The notes under the pieces were generated by a model. That model was not told the origin of the DNA and ran no database searches. It worked only from the letters and a program-made list of their open reading frames with translations. A stretch of 64,000 nucleotides of DNA, taken from positions 35,649-99,648 of the forward strand of contig JACMLY010000097.1 of NCBI GenBank assembly GCA_014379345.1, given 5' to 3'. This document shows positions 46,409 to 55,495 of this stretch, one piece after another (within the stretch, counting starts at the first letter, position 1; each line of letters begins with the position of its first letter). A program made the translations under genes and the position numbers. Source of the stretch: Chitinophagaceae bacterium (GTDB taxonomy: Bacteria > Bacteroidota > Bacteroidia > Chitinophagales > Chitinophagaceae).

Positions 46409-47368
46409 TTATTTTTCTTTTACAAGTCCATGCGGCACCGTATTGTTTACAGGTTTTACGGTTTGCAGGAAATGATAGATCGCTTTTAATTCATCATCAC
46501 TCATCCGGCTAAAAGGCCCCCATGGCATATGGGAGTTTTTAACGAGTGGACCCATTCTGAAACGGGAAATAAAATGTTGCTGGCTCCAACCTGTTATTCT
46601 GCCGGTGGCGTGTGGTGTTAGGTTCGGTGTAGTAAGGGAATATGTTCCTGAATCCGTTGGTATTTCAAACTTCAAACCTCCGGCATAATCTTCCCCGGTA
46701 AATGCTCCGGTCATCATATCACGGTTTGTATGGCATCCGCGGCAATTGGCTACGCTATTCGCAAGATATTTTCCGTAAGCAGCCGAAGTATCCCTTTTCA
46801 CTGCCACTGGCACTGTTCCCACAGGACCAACAGGCTTCAGAATAAAAGCTCTCACTAGTTTCCCCAATAGGTTAAAGTTGTGGTCAGGTATAATATTTTT
46901 GACAGCAGGTTGATGACGTAGATAAGAGATAACGGCAACGAGATCCTCATCACTTGTATTATGGAACGGCATAAAATCGAACAATGCCGTGCCATCGGAT
47001 CGAATGCCGTATCGTAATGCTCTTGCAATGGTAGCATCTGATAATTTTCCAATGCCTGTTTCATCAGGAGTAAGATTTTTTGAGTACAGTATACCGATCG
47101 GCAAATCAAATTCCTGCCCTCCCGCAAGCGGAACTTCTTCTCCCTGGCTTACTTTTTCTTCCATTCCTTTCGGTGAATGACAGTTGGCACAATGGGCCGA
47201 ACCGAATACAAGGTTTTTCCCTCTTGCAATGACTGCGCTGTCAGTGCTAGCGCTCACATTGGGATAGGGTGCTTCATATTTTTTATTCTGGTTTAAAATG
47301 ACAACAACATATAAACCCAGGATCAGCACCAGGATGACAAGCCCGGTCCATTTTAAAAACTTTCGCAT
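46409..47368 (-). CDS. Dihaem c-type cytochrome
   Basis: A 319-residue membrane-anchored cytochrome. One N-terminal membrane helix (about residues 8-25) is uncleaved. Two haem c sites follow: CANCH (Cys60, Cys63, His64) and CRGCH (Cys210, Cys213, His214), with later Met candidates (FDFMPFHN and HMPWGPFSRM) as the sixth haem ligands. The domains face the periplasm and pass electrons, perhaps to a sugar or alcohol dehydrogenase or an oxidase; no partner gene is adjacent. Confidence 0.85.
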   Translation of the reverse strand: MRKFLKWTGLVILVLILGLYVVVILNQNKKYEAPYPNVSASTDSAVIARGKNLVFGSAHCANCHSPKGMEEKVSQGEEVPLAGGQEFDLPIGILYSKNLTPDETGIGKLSDATIARALRYGIRSDGTALFDFMPFHNTSDEDLVAVISYLRHQPAVKNIIPDHNFNLLGKLVRAFILKPVGPVGTVPVAVKRDTSAAYGKYLANSVANCRGCHTNRDMMTGAFTGEDYAGGLKFEIPTDSGTYSLTTPNLTPHATGRITGWSQQHFISRFRMGPLVKNSHMPWGPFSRMSDDELKAIYHFLQTVKPVNNTVPHGLVKEK

Positions 47369-47603
47369 TATTTCTTTTTTAGTTTATCAAGTGGTCAACG
47401 GCAAACATTAGTCGCCATTATTTAATTGTGATCGTGTTTTCCGGCATCAAAAGTATCAGTAGAAAACAGTCTGGAAAATGGTACAAGAATACTACTTGTA
47501 TGGAAAGAAGGGTAGAGACCATCACCGGATTCGGGGATACCGCTATAAACAACTAAATGGCAAATTGAACCAGATAAAAGTTTCCTGAATTAATTTAAAT
47601 ACT

Positions 47604-48368
47604 ATGTCAAATCATCTATCCCTGGTAAGAAAGGCCCAGACGATAATAACTTACCTGAATGATCACTTATTCCAGGGATCACGAAATGATATCACCCAGG
47701 TGTTTTCGATGATGCAGACTTTACAGAATGTATTTCCGCAATGGGTCTTAATGAGCTGCCCTGCACAGCATCCGGGTGTGTTCTTTATTACCGACAATTG
47801 CAAGCATATACTTGGCTATGGTGCAGAAGAATTATCGGTATACAGTCATTCGGATTTTCTTTTGTCGCGAATACATGAAGACGACCTGGAGGATATGCAC
47901 AGGTGTTTTTCGTTTATCGAGTCGTTCTTAAAAGAAACAATGCCCTACGAATATATGAGCCTGCGTTTTATGCTTCAATATCGTTTCCGTCATAGTGAGG
48001 GACATTTTATTTCGATCCACCACGAGAAAGCCATTCTGCCATTGGATAATTCAGAACCTCTATATTACTCCGTTATAAAGGATGTTACCCACGAACTCGT
48101 TTTTACCGGCGTAAAACTGGAAATATATAAGCACAATTCAGTACTGACAAAAATAACAGAATATTATCCTGGCAGTGATCATGTGCGACTCTCAAAAAGA
48201 GAACAGGAGATCGTAGAGCTCATGCAGACGGGGTTATCGACCAAGCAAATTGCACATCGGTTGCAGATAAGCCAACATACGGCAAGGAATATCAAACAGA
48301 AAATGTTTGAGAAATATAAGGTTAATAATTCAATTGCCTTGTTGAATAAAACGGTGTATCAGCAATAG
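47604..48368 (+). CDS. PAS-LuxR transcriptional regulator
   Basis: A 254-residue regulator. Residues about 40-160 look like a PAS domain (GVFFITDNCKHILGYGAEEL, IHEDDLEDM), and a LuxR-type HTH lies near the C-terminus with LSKREQEIVELMQTGLSTKQ, then IAHRLQISQHTARNIKQKMF. The receiver domain of NarL-type regulators is absent, so it would be controlled by ligand or redox sensing through PAS. It is divergent from the cytochrome gene (235 bp apart), which is a plausible target. Strong terminator after it. Confidence 0.82.
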   Translation: MSNHLSLVRKAQTIITYLNDHLFQGSRNDITQVFSMMQTLQNVFPQWVLMSCPAQHPGVFFITDNCKHILGYGAEELSVYSHSDFLLSRIHEDDLEDMHRCFSFIESFLKETMPYEYMSLRFMLQYRFRHSEGHFISIHHEKAILPLDNSEPLYYSVIKDVTHELVFTGVKLEIYKHNSVLTKITEYYPGSDHVRLSKREQEIVELMQTGLSTKQIAHRLQISQHTARNIKQKMFEKYKVNNSIALLNKTVYQQ

Positions 48369-48472
48369 GGAAGCTCGAAAGAGAAAGCTACAGGATCTGC
48401 TATTTATCGATGCTTCCTCTTAATTCGATAGGAGAAATGGCCATACCTGTTTCTGATGATCCTCCAAAATAA

Positions 48473-48500
48473 AAAGGGTCGCTACCCGGCGACCCTTTTA
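48473..48500. terminator. Bidirectional Rho-independent terminator
   Basis: AAAAGGGTCGC (48473-48483) and GCGACCCTTTT (48490-48500) form an 11-bp perfect stem around a 6-nt loop, between the PAS-LuxR gene and the convergent T9SS gene that ends at 48515. Confidence 0.88.
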
Positions 48501-48514
48501 TACAATTAATACAT

Positions 48515-50416
48515 TTATTTCTGAACGATCAAACGCGTATGGTTTGGTGTATTGCCAACAATCAATTGAACATTATACACACCCGCCGGAAGATTGCTGA
48601 TGCCGCTAAGTGCTAAGGCATTCTCACCATTTACAACCTGTATATTTTGTTTGGCAATTAAAGCACCTTTCATACTCAAAATATGTATTGTTGCAGATCC
48701 GGATTTTTCCGATTTGAAATAAAGGGTTGCCTGTGACACAGCAGGATTGGGATAGATGCCTATCGATTGTTTTGTTTGCTCATCGCCCCTGATCAGCAAT
48801 ACCTTGCTGTACGTGAATTTTCCGTCATTATCAATCATACGTAACCGATAATAGTTTGCTCCTGTTAAAGGTTGCGCATCTGTGAAAGAATATGAATTGA
48901 TTGATTGACTATTCACGCTCGCCTGCTGATTTCCAATAGCACTGAATGAGGTTCCGTTAGAAGATCTTTGAATCTCAAAACGTAAAACATTGATCTCATT
49001 TTGTGATTTCCATTGCAATTCTACTTTGCTACTATTTTTATAACCCTGGAATGAAATAAGTTTTAAAGGCAATAAACCGAAAGCATGTTGCATGATGCCT
49101 GCATTATTGCTGCCGGTACCATCCGATGCACGTGTGCCACCGGTGTAATTCAGTCCGCCTATTCCATTTAAGGAGTTAACGGTAATATTAGCCACGGGTA
49201 CCGGAGTATTAAACAAGATAGCACCCTGGCCTCCGCCTCCGCCACCACCATGGCTTGCACCGTTATTCACATTACCTCCGTTTCCGCCATTTGTTGTTAT
49301 CTGCAAAGGGTTTGTAGCTGCCACGTTCCAGTTATTTACCTGGAAGGCGATACTACCACCTGCACCACCACCACCGGCTCCATCGTTTGATACGCCATTT
49401 CCTGCCTGCCCGTTTGCGCTGATCCTAACCGCACCTGTTCCGGTTGTTCTTATTTCCTGCGCTTTGATGATGATGATCCCACCACCGTTGCCACCTTTAT
49501 CATTATTATAATCATTCGACTCACCAGAACCACCTCCGCCACCGAGAAATAATCGTGTTCCGTTGATATAGCTATTTAATGCAATTCCTCCCATTCCACC
49601 TGTGTTCAAAGCACAGCTCCATCCTGCTCCACCATTTCCGCCGCCGGAAAAATTACCGCCACCCGATCCGCCGCCATTGATCGTATTACCACCGCCACCG
49701 CCGTTCAGAATTTTGCCTTTACCCGCAGCATACAACGGATCAACAGACTTATAAATGCCTTCACCTTTATTTCCAAATAGAGCATCAACGGCTGTAAAAT
49801 AGGTGGAAGAATTACAACTACCATAGGGTGAAGAACTCGCATCCATCACTGCGCCCCTGAAGCCGGCGTTATCAGCTGTAATATGATGATTGAGCGTAAG
49901 CGTTCCATTTACTTCGAAAGCAACAACACCGCCATAAGAGCCGTTCCATGGCAGCGCACTGATGTTCGCGGTTGTAGTAAAACCGCTAGTGCCCAGAGTA
50001 GGGTATGTAATTACCTGTACTGAACTATTGGTACCATTTATAAAAGTTTTCGCTAGGTCAGCAGATAATTTTATCTCCAGTATTGCATTGCTATTATCAT
50101 CATCATCATCATCACTGTCTCCGTCATCTCTTTTTACAGAAGAGATCCTTGCAATTTCGTATTCGCCTGCAGATGCAATAGTTGACAGGTCGCCAAAATT
50201 TGAGTTGTTGAGTGTATTAGTGCCAATCACATTGTCCTGCATTTGCATAATGATCACAAAGCCGTACTTTTTAAACATACCATAAGTTTCATCTGAAACC
50301 GAAATGGTAAGCTTACGCCCGCTTTGTATAGAGGTTACGCTTGCGTATCCATTTACCTGGGCCCGGGTATAAAATGCCAGGGAAAATAAAATTAAGAGGG
50401 TAGAGATTGTTTTCAT
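48515..50416 (-). CDS. Glycine-rich secreted protein with T9SS sorting domain (paralogue)
   Basis: A 633-residue secreted protein with the same layout as the gene at 13122: signal peptide to FYTRAQ, an N-terminal module with GFVIIMQMQDN, a Gly/Asn-rich beta region (about 215-420), LPLKLISFQGYKNSSKVELQ followed by an FN3-like domain and a C-terminal sorting domain (SIGIYPNPAVSQATLYF, end HTRLIVQK). An acidic run, about residues 105-110 of six Asp, is coded by an (ATC)n trinucleotide repeat at about 50094-50114. Type IX secretion to the surface is implied; role perhaps in adhesion or matrix. No partner gene is adjacent. Confidence 0.82.
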   Translation of the reverse strand: MKTISTLLILFSLAFYTRAQVNGYASVTSIQSGRKLTISVSDETYGMFKKYGFVIIMQMQDNVIGTNTLNNSNFGDLSTIASAGEYEIARISSVKRDDGDSDDDDDDNSNAILEIKLSADLAKTFINGTNSSVQVITYPTLGTSGFTTTANISALPWNGSYGGVVAFEVNGTLTLNHHITADNAGFRGAVMDASSSPYGSCNSSTYFTAVDALFGNKGEGIYKSVDPLYAAGKGKILNGGGGGNTINGGGSGGGNFSGGGNGGAGWSCALNTGGMGGIALNSYINGTRLFLGGGGGSGESNDYNNDKGGNGGGIIIIKAQEIRTTGTGAVRISANGQAGNGVSNDGAGGGGAGGSIAFQVNNWNVAATNPLQITTNGGNGGNVNNGASHGGGGGGGQGAILFNTPVPVANITVNSLNGIGGLNYTGGTRASDGTGSNNAGIMQHAFGLLPLKLISFQGYKNSSKVELQWKSQNEINVLRFEIQRSSNGTSFSAIGNQQASVNSQSINSYSFTDAQPLTGANYYRLRMIDNDGKFTYSKVLLIRGDEQTKQSIGIYPNPAVSQATLYFKSEKSGSATIHILSMKGALIAKQNIQVVNGENALALSGISNLPAGVYNVQLIVGNTPNHTRLIVQK

Positions 50417-50605
50417 GGGATTAATTGTATCTACCTATAACCAATGCCTGTGCCCGAATATGAAGAATTGATAATTAGCCGCTTATAATTATTGGAGAAA
50501 AAGTCTATTCCCATTCCTGAAAGGCTCTTCCCAAAACAGGAACAAAAAGTTTGAAATCGATTTTGGGACGAAAAATATTTATTTCACAAGTATCATTAAA
50601 AGATG

Positions 50606-50622
50606 CCGCTCCTACGGAGCGG
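50606..50622. repeat. CTCC-N3-GGAG hairpin (CCGCTCC TAC GGAGCGG)
   Basis: A perfect 7-bp stem with a TAC triloop. Member of the CTCC-GGAG hairpin family. Part of a repeat-rich gap of 828 bp (50417-51244) without genes. Confidence 0.8.
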
Positions 50623-50635
50623 ATCCACGGTTGGC

Positions 50636-50850
50636 ATGCCTTTTCTACAAGGATTAAACTCCTGACGGAGTTTTTTTCCGGCCGATTGTGGGTCTGGTTT
50701 TAATAAGAGCTCCCTTGCCTTCCGCAGGGTTATTCTTCGAAGATTAAACCTTTGACGAAGTTTTGGCCGATGAAGAAATCGGGTTTTAATAATAGCTCCA
50801 TTACCATCTGCAAATTGTTTCTTCAAAGATTCAATACCTGGAATAACAGC
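50636..50850. repeat. Degenerate tandem repeat, about 90 bp
   Basis: Three units beginning with the motif (G/A)GATTAAAC at 50651 and 50741 and a decayed AAGATTCAAT at 50826. Units share GGTTTTAATAA-AGCTCC and a CCTGACGGAG/TTTGACGAAG hairpin. The first unit has AAACTCC-TGAC-GGAGTTT (50656-50673), a perfect 7-bp stem and a fifth CTCC-GGAG hairpin. Confidence 0.75.
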
Positions 50851-50887
50851 TAATCAACAAAATTTTTCTGTTAAAAAGGAATTTAAA

Positions 50888-50952
50888 ACACCCAATCGGG
50901 GTGTGATCTTTGTAGACCAAATAACAGCCAGAAATGTGCTCCGTAGGAGCAC
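50888..50952. repeat. CTCC-N3-GGAG hairpin (GTGCTCC GTA GGAGCAC) and ACACCC hairpin
   Basis: GTGCTCC-GTA-GGAGCAC at 50936-50952 is a perfect 7-bp stem. A separate 6-bp hairpin, ACACCC/GGGTGT, lies at 50888-50904. Confidence 0.78.
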
Positions 50953-51068
50953 TATCTTTCTTGCAGGGAGTATCCCCATCAGTCGTTTTTCATTAACTCA
51001 ATGCATTTAAAAAAGAATTTGGAAAAACGCCATCCCAATTTTTACAGGGATTGAAGAATAAAATTTTT

Positions 51069-51127
51069 GCCACGGATTTCACGGATTGCCACGGATTAAA
51101 TCCGTGTTAATCCGTGAAATTCGTGGC
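51069..51127. repeat. Phrase hairpin, CACGGATT type
   Basis: Left arm 51069-51097 and right arm 51099-51127 (29 nt each, 3 mismatches, 1-nt loop) form a near-perfect palindrome. Each arm contains three copies of CACGGATT-like phrase and the outer end GCCACG/CGTGGC. Confidence 0.87.
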
Positions 51128-51244
51128 AGCCCCCGCTACTAATGAGGATTGTCGCCAGCCTCTTAATTAAGATATCTGTAACCCGGGCGCCTGAAAGGTA
51201 GTCTTACCATAAGTAATACTCGGTGTCAATTGTAATTTTTCTGT

Positions 51245-52306
51245 ATGAAACACATTTCAATTCTTTTAATTACCCTTCTGTTTTTTTCGTGTAAGAAAGA
51301 TCAGGAGGCTTCTGCGCAACGAACGTATAGAATGGGTTTTCAAAATTCAGCACCAACGTTCAATGATACGGCCTTATTTATACAGTCACTAAATCTCTGG
51401 ACTGTCAGAGCCGATGCTGCCATCATATCTACTGAGGTGCCGTGGAATGAACTGTTTTCGGGGGTGGATGCCGGTGCCTATGTGGTAGATCACTACAAAG
51501 ACCTGGCGGCATTTTATCGCAGCAAAAATTTAATACTATGGGTTTATGTAGATCCCCAGAACGGGCTTGACAGAACCGCGGATGCAACCGCTCTTATTGC
51601 TACAGGAAAGAGTATTGCACAAGCAGCCGTTCAGGAGCAATACAGGCGGTTTGTTATTGCAATGGATAGCATTTTAAAGCCCGAGCATCTCGGGCTCGCC
51701 TTAGAAACGAACCTGATCAGGTTTTCTTCGTCTCGGTCTGTCTATGGAGGTGTAAAGCAGGCTGCCAATGATGTTGCCAGGGAACTGAAACTAAAAAATT
51801 CAAAGGCAAAACTTAGTGTGAGTATTCAGGTGGAAATGGCCTGGGGTGTGTTTGGCGGTGTTGCCTTTCAAGGCATAGGACAGGACCTGATAGATTTTCC
51901 TTTTATCGAAGAAATTGGTTTTTCTTCTTATCCTTATTTTATATTTGGTAAGCCTGCCGAAATTCCAACTGACTATTATTCCCGATTATTACTTTCAAAT
52001 AAATTTCCTGTGTTTATTAGTGAGGGAGGATGGGCATCAAAATCAGTTAGTACACCTTCCATTTCTTTTATAAGTTCAAATGAAATTCAAAAAGAATATA
52101 TTGAAAGGCATCATGAATTACTTCAATCCATTCAGGCTACCGCTCTTTTCCAGCTTACTTTTACCGATATTGATATAACCAGCCTTTTACCTCCCATACC
52201 TGCCACACTTGGTTATTTTACATCTCTGGGTTTATTAGACATAAATATGCAACCGAAACCTTCACTCAGCGCATGGGATGCAAACTTTCAGAAACAATTA
52301 AAATAA
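51245..52306 (+). CDS. GH53/clan GH-A-like lipoprotein glycosidase
   Basis: A 353-residue lipoprotein (lipobox near LLFFSC, Cys16). The mature part is a TIM-barrel-like domain: VYVDPQNGLDRTADA, then LGLALETNLI as the candidate acid/base strand, VSIQVEMAWGVFGG, IGFSSYPYFIFGKP and FPVFISEGGWAS, where the Glu fits the nucleophile of clan GH-A glycosidases (GH53 is endo-galactanase). Assignment to GH53 is from barrel layout, so tentative. It begins the PUL and lies 126 bp before the rhamnosidase, so the two likely share a transcript. Confidence 0.6.
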   Translation: MKHISILLITLLFFSCKKDQEASAQRTYRMGFQNSAPTFNDTALFIQSLNLWTVRADAAIISTEVPWNELFSGVDAGAYVVDHYKDLAAFYRSKNLILWVYVDPQNGLDRTADATALIATGKSIAQAAVQEQYRRFVIAMDSILKPEHLGLALETNLIRFSSSRSVYGGVKQAANDVARELKLKNSKAKLSVSIQVEMAWGVFGGVAFQGIGQDLIDFPFIEEIGFSSYPYFIFGKPAEIPTDYYSRLLLSNKFPVFISEGGWASKSVSTPSISFISSNEIQKEYIERHHELLQSIQATALFQLTFTDIDITSLLPPIPATLGYFTSLGLLDINMQPKPSLSAWDANFQKQLK

Positions 52307-52340
52307 ACTTCCTTAACTATCGTTTCACGAATTTGACGAA

Positions 52341-52348
52341 TACCTTTG
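52341..52348 (+). promoter_or_regulatory. Possible -7 element (TACCTTTG)
   Basis: An exact TAnnTTTG match 92 bp upstream of the rhamnosidase ATG, but no convincing -33 TTTG at the right spacing, so tentative. Confidence 0.35.
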
Positions 52349-52432
52349 CAAAAAAGCCAGTTTTTTACAGAATGCAATTATCTTTCCATAAGCGCATTCG
52401 ACTGATCTTAAAATATTATTTAAACGATTGTA

Positions 52433-55138
52433 ATGAAAAAAATTTTCACAGTATCCGTTTTACTGATCTTTAGTTTGTCCTTATTTTCTCAAACCATAGT
52501 AAAAAATCTTTTGTGCGAGAACAGCACCAATCCAATCGGTATTGATATTACCGTTCCGCGCTTCAGCTGGCAACTTTCAGGGAATCAGCGGAATCTCATG
52601 CAGGCGGCTTATCAGATCAGGGTTACAGGCGAAGGACCTTCAATAGTATGGTTGAGCGATAAGATCCCTTCATCGCAGTCCGTGTTTGTTCCTTATTCGG
52701 GAAAGGCACTGGAGTCTGGCAAGAGATATTCCTGGCAGGTTAAGGTATGGGATAATTATGGCAAGGCTTCTGCATGGAGTGGGTCTGCATTCTGGGAAAT
52801 GGGATTACTTAAACCCGATGATTGGAAAGCAAAATGGATAAGGGCCGGGTACGAAGAAGATTCGGTCATGAGGCCAAGTCCCATGTTTCGCAAACAATTT
52901 TCTGCGGCCAAAAAAATAAAATCGGCACGCGCATATATCACTTCTCACGGGTTATATGAAGCATTTATCAATGGCAGGCGTGTAGGTGATTCGTATTTAA
53001 CCCCGGGATGGACCAGTTACAACAAACGGCTGCAATACCAGGTTCATGATATCACATCCTTATTAACGCAGGGAAATAATGTTGTGGGTGTTGTTTTGGG
53101 AAGCGGTTGGTACCGGGGTCATCTTGCATGGGAAAAAAATAAAAATGTTTATGGTAAACAACTTGGCCTGTTGTTACAATTTGCTGTTACATATGTTGAT
53201 GGTTCTGTTGACTATATTATATCCGACGAAAGCTGGCGTTCCTCCACAGGCCCGATTCAGTATTCGGAAATTTATCATGGTGAAATCAATGATGCCCGGC
53301 TTGAAAAAAATGGCTGGATGAATTCTTCTTATGATGACAGCAAATGGAGTCATGTGGAGGTGAAAGATCTCCCTAAAAGTCATTTGCTGGCAACAAGAAA
53401 TGAGCATATAAAGAAGCATGAACAATTTCCGGCAAAAAAAATATTCAAAACGCCAAAGGGCGAGTTGCTGGTCGATTTCGGCCAGAACATGGTAGGCTTT
53501 GTTCAAATGAAACTGACTGGAAAAGCGGGCGACAGTATAAAACTATATCATGCGGAAGTACTGGATAAAGCGGGCAATTTTTATACTGAGAACCTGCGGG
53601 TAGCCAGGCAGGAAAATATTTATATTCTTAAAGGGCAAGGGACGGAAAGTTTTGAACCTCATTTCACATTCCAGGGTTTCCGGTATGTGAAAGTGGTGGG
53701 TTTTACGGGTGAACTGAAGCCCGAAAATATTTCGGCTGTTGCCTTGTACTCCGATATGCAGCCAACAGGAAGTTTCACATCCTCAAACGCATTGATCAAC
53801 CAGTTACAGCATAATATTCAATGGGGACAAAAAGGAAATTTTCTCGATGTGCCTACGGACTGTCCCCAACGTGATGAGCGTTTAGGCTGGACGGGTGATG
53901 CCCAGGTGTTTGCCCGCACTGCAGCATTTAATATGGACGTTCATAATTTTTTTGGCAAATGGTTGAAGGATCTCGAAGCCGATCAGACGGCCGCCGGCAG
54001 CATACCTTTTGTTGTTCCAAATGTATTGGGTGAAAATGCTGGTGGTTCTGCAGGTTGGGCAGATGCCGGTGTTATCATTCCATGGACCATGTATATCAAT
54101 TATGGAGACACAAATATTCTCCATCAGCAGTATAACAGTATGAAAAACTGGATCGGCTACATGCAGAAGAACAGCACGGATTATTTGTGGAATAAAGGTT
54201 TTCATTTTGGAGACTGGTTGTTTTACCGTCCTGGTGATGACAATGACGGGCGGGCAGCCGTAACAGATAAATATCTTATCAGTCAATGTTTTTTTGCTCA
54301 TTCCACCCAGCTCATGTTGAATACCGCAAGGGTATTGGGCAAAACCGAAGATGTAAATATCTATTCGCAGTTGCTGACGAAAATAAAGGAAGCTTTTCTG
54401 AAGGAGTACACTACTCCGAGCGGTCGTTTGGTGTCGAGTACGCAAACTGCTTATGTTCTCGCCCTGCATTTCGACATGTTACCTGAATCCTTACGCAAAC
54501 AGGCCGCAGAAAGGCTGGCTCAGAATGTAAAAGATTATAACAACCATCTTACCACAGGATTTTTAGGAACACCTTATTTATGTCATGTTCTTAGCCGCTT
54601 TGGATATACAGATGTGGCCTATAGTTTATTGATGCAGGAAACCTATCCCTCCTGGTTATATCCTGTTAAAATGGGCGCAACAACTATTTGGGAAAGGTGG
54701 GATGGGCAGAAGCCAGATAGTACGTTCCAGACTCCGGGTATGAATTCATTTAATCATTACGCGTATGGAGCAATAGGTGACTGGATGTACCGGGTGGTTG
54801 CAGGAATAGACACGCATGACTCTACACCAGGATACAAACGCATCAGGATCAAACCACATATCGGTGGCAAACTCACAAGCGCCGCAGCAGATTACCGATC
54901 AAATTATGGAATGATCAGTTCGCATTGGTCGGCCAACGACAAAAAACTTCAGTTTCATGTTGAAATACCGGCCAATACGATGGCCACGGTTTATATTCCC
55001 GCAGCGAATACAGATTCTGTTATGGAAAACAATAAGTCGTTAACCGGTTCAAAGGAAATTAAATTAATAGGGAAAGAAGGAGATTATGTAATTGTTGAAT
55101 TGGGATCGGGCAAATATTCTTTTTCTTCAACATTGTGA
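52433..55138 (+). CDS. Alpha-L-rhamnosidase, GH78
   Basis: A 901-residue exported enzyme (signal peptide to LFSQ). Order: N-terminal bacterial alpha-L-rhamnosidase domain, second beta domain (YEAFINGRRVGDSYLTPGWT), concanavalin-like region, then the (alpha/alpha)6 barrel with DVPTDCPQRDERLGWTGDAQ, in which the Asp and Glu match the family's catalytic acids, and ETYPSWLYPVKMGATTIWERW near the barrel end (general base Glu region). The C-terminal beta domain follows. It cuts alpha-L-rhamnose from the polysaccharide that the neighbouring SusCD take up. A phrase hairpin lies 25 bp after its stop. Confidence 0.92.
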   Translation: MKKIFTVSVLLIFSLSLFSQTIVKNLLCENSTNPIGIDITVPRFSWQLSGNQRNLMQAAYQIRVTGEGPSIVWLSDKIPSSQSVFVPYSGKALESGKRYSWQVKVWDNYGKASAWSGSAFWEMGLLKPDDWKAKWIRAGYEEDSVMRPSPMFRKQFSAAKKIKSARAYITSHGLYEAFINGRRVGDSYLTPGWTSYNKRLQYQVHDITSLLTQGNNVVGVVLGSGWYRGHLAWEKNKNVYGKQLGLLLQFAVTYVDGSVDYIISDESWRSSTGPIQYSEIYHGEINDARLEKNGWMNSSYDDSKWSHVEVKDLPKSHLLATRNEHIKKHEQFPAKKIFKTPKGELLVDFGQNMVGFVQMKLTGKAGDSIKLYHAEVLDKAGNFYTENLRVARQENIYILKGQGTESFEPHFTFQGFRYVKVVGFTGELKPENISAVALYSDMQPTGSFTSSNALINQLQHNIQWGQKGNFLDVPTDCPQRDERLGWTGDAQVFARTAAFNMDVHNFFGKWLKDLEADQTAAGSIPFVVPNVLGENAGGSAGWADAGVIIPWTMYINYGDTNILHQQYNSMKNWIGYMQKNSTDYLWNKGFHFGDWLFYRPGDDNDGRAAVTDKYLISQCFFAHSTQLMLNTARVLGKTEDVNIYSQLLTKIKEAFLKEYTTPSGRLVSSTQTAYVLALHFDMLPESLRKQAAERLAQNVKDYNNHLTTGFLGTPYLCHVLSRFGYTDVAYSLLMQETYPSWLYPVKMGATTIWERWDGQKPDSTFQTPGMNSFNHYAYGAIGDWMYRVVAGIDTHDSTPGYKRIRIKPHIGGKLTSAAADYRSNYGMISSHWSANDKKLQFHVEIPANTMATVYIPAANTDSVMENNKSLTGSKEIKLIGKEGDYVIVELGSGKYSFSSTL

Positions 55139-55163
55139 CTTAAAGAATTCATCCGGTAAGCTA

Positions 55164-55276
55164 TGTTCAACCTATGTTTCTAAGATGCGATATGGTAAAA
55201 AACGCCTGCACAGTTTTGAAGATTGGTTAATTAAAATCAATTTACCACATAGCATCATAGAAACATAGGTTGAATA
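55164..55276. repeat. Phrase hairpin, CTATGTTTCTATG type
   Basis: Left arm 55164-55199 and right arm 55241-55276 (36 nt each) are imperfect inverted repeats with a 41-nt loop, composed of CTATGT/GCTATG phrases. Between the rhamnosidase and susC-like gene. Confidence 0.82.
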
Positions 55277-55437
55277 TAGAATACTGAAACGTCCGGCTGC
55301 ATATACTTTGGAAAATCTGCAGTATGAAGTCAGATTATACAATGATTTTGCATAAAATTCTCGAACAAACGCCTAATGATGTTAATATGGTATCGAAAAT
55401 TATGAATTTATAAGAAATAGCTGAATCAATACAGTGT

Positions 55438-55445
55438 TACTTTTG
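55438..55445 (+). promoter_or_regulatory. Possible -7 element (TACTTTTG) of the SusC gene
   Basis: An exact TAnnTTTG match 50 bp upstream of the chosen SusC ATG (55496). No good -33 TTTG was found at the usual distance. Confidence 0.4.
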
Positions 55446-55495
55446 CTGACCAACGATTGCGGGCAATTTTCAGGAACGTTAAACCAAAACGCTAT

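Noticed and set aside
53882..54469. 195-codon minus-strand frame inside the rhamnosidase
   Set aside because: It is a shadow of the GH78 coding sequence in the opposite strand.
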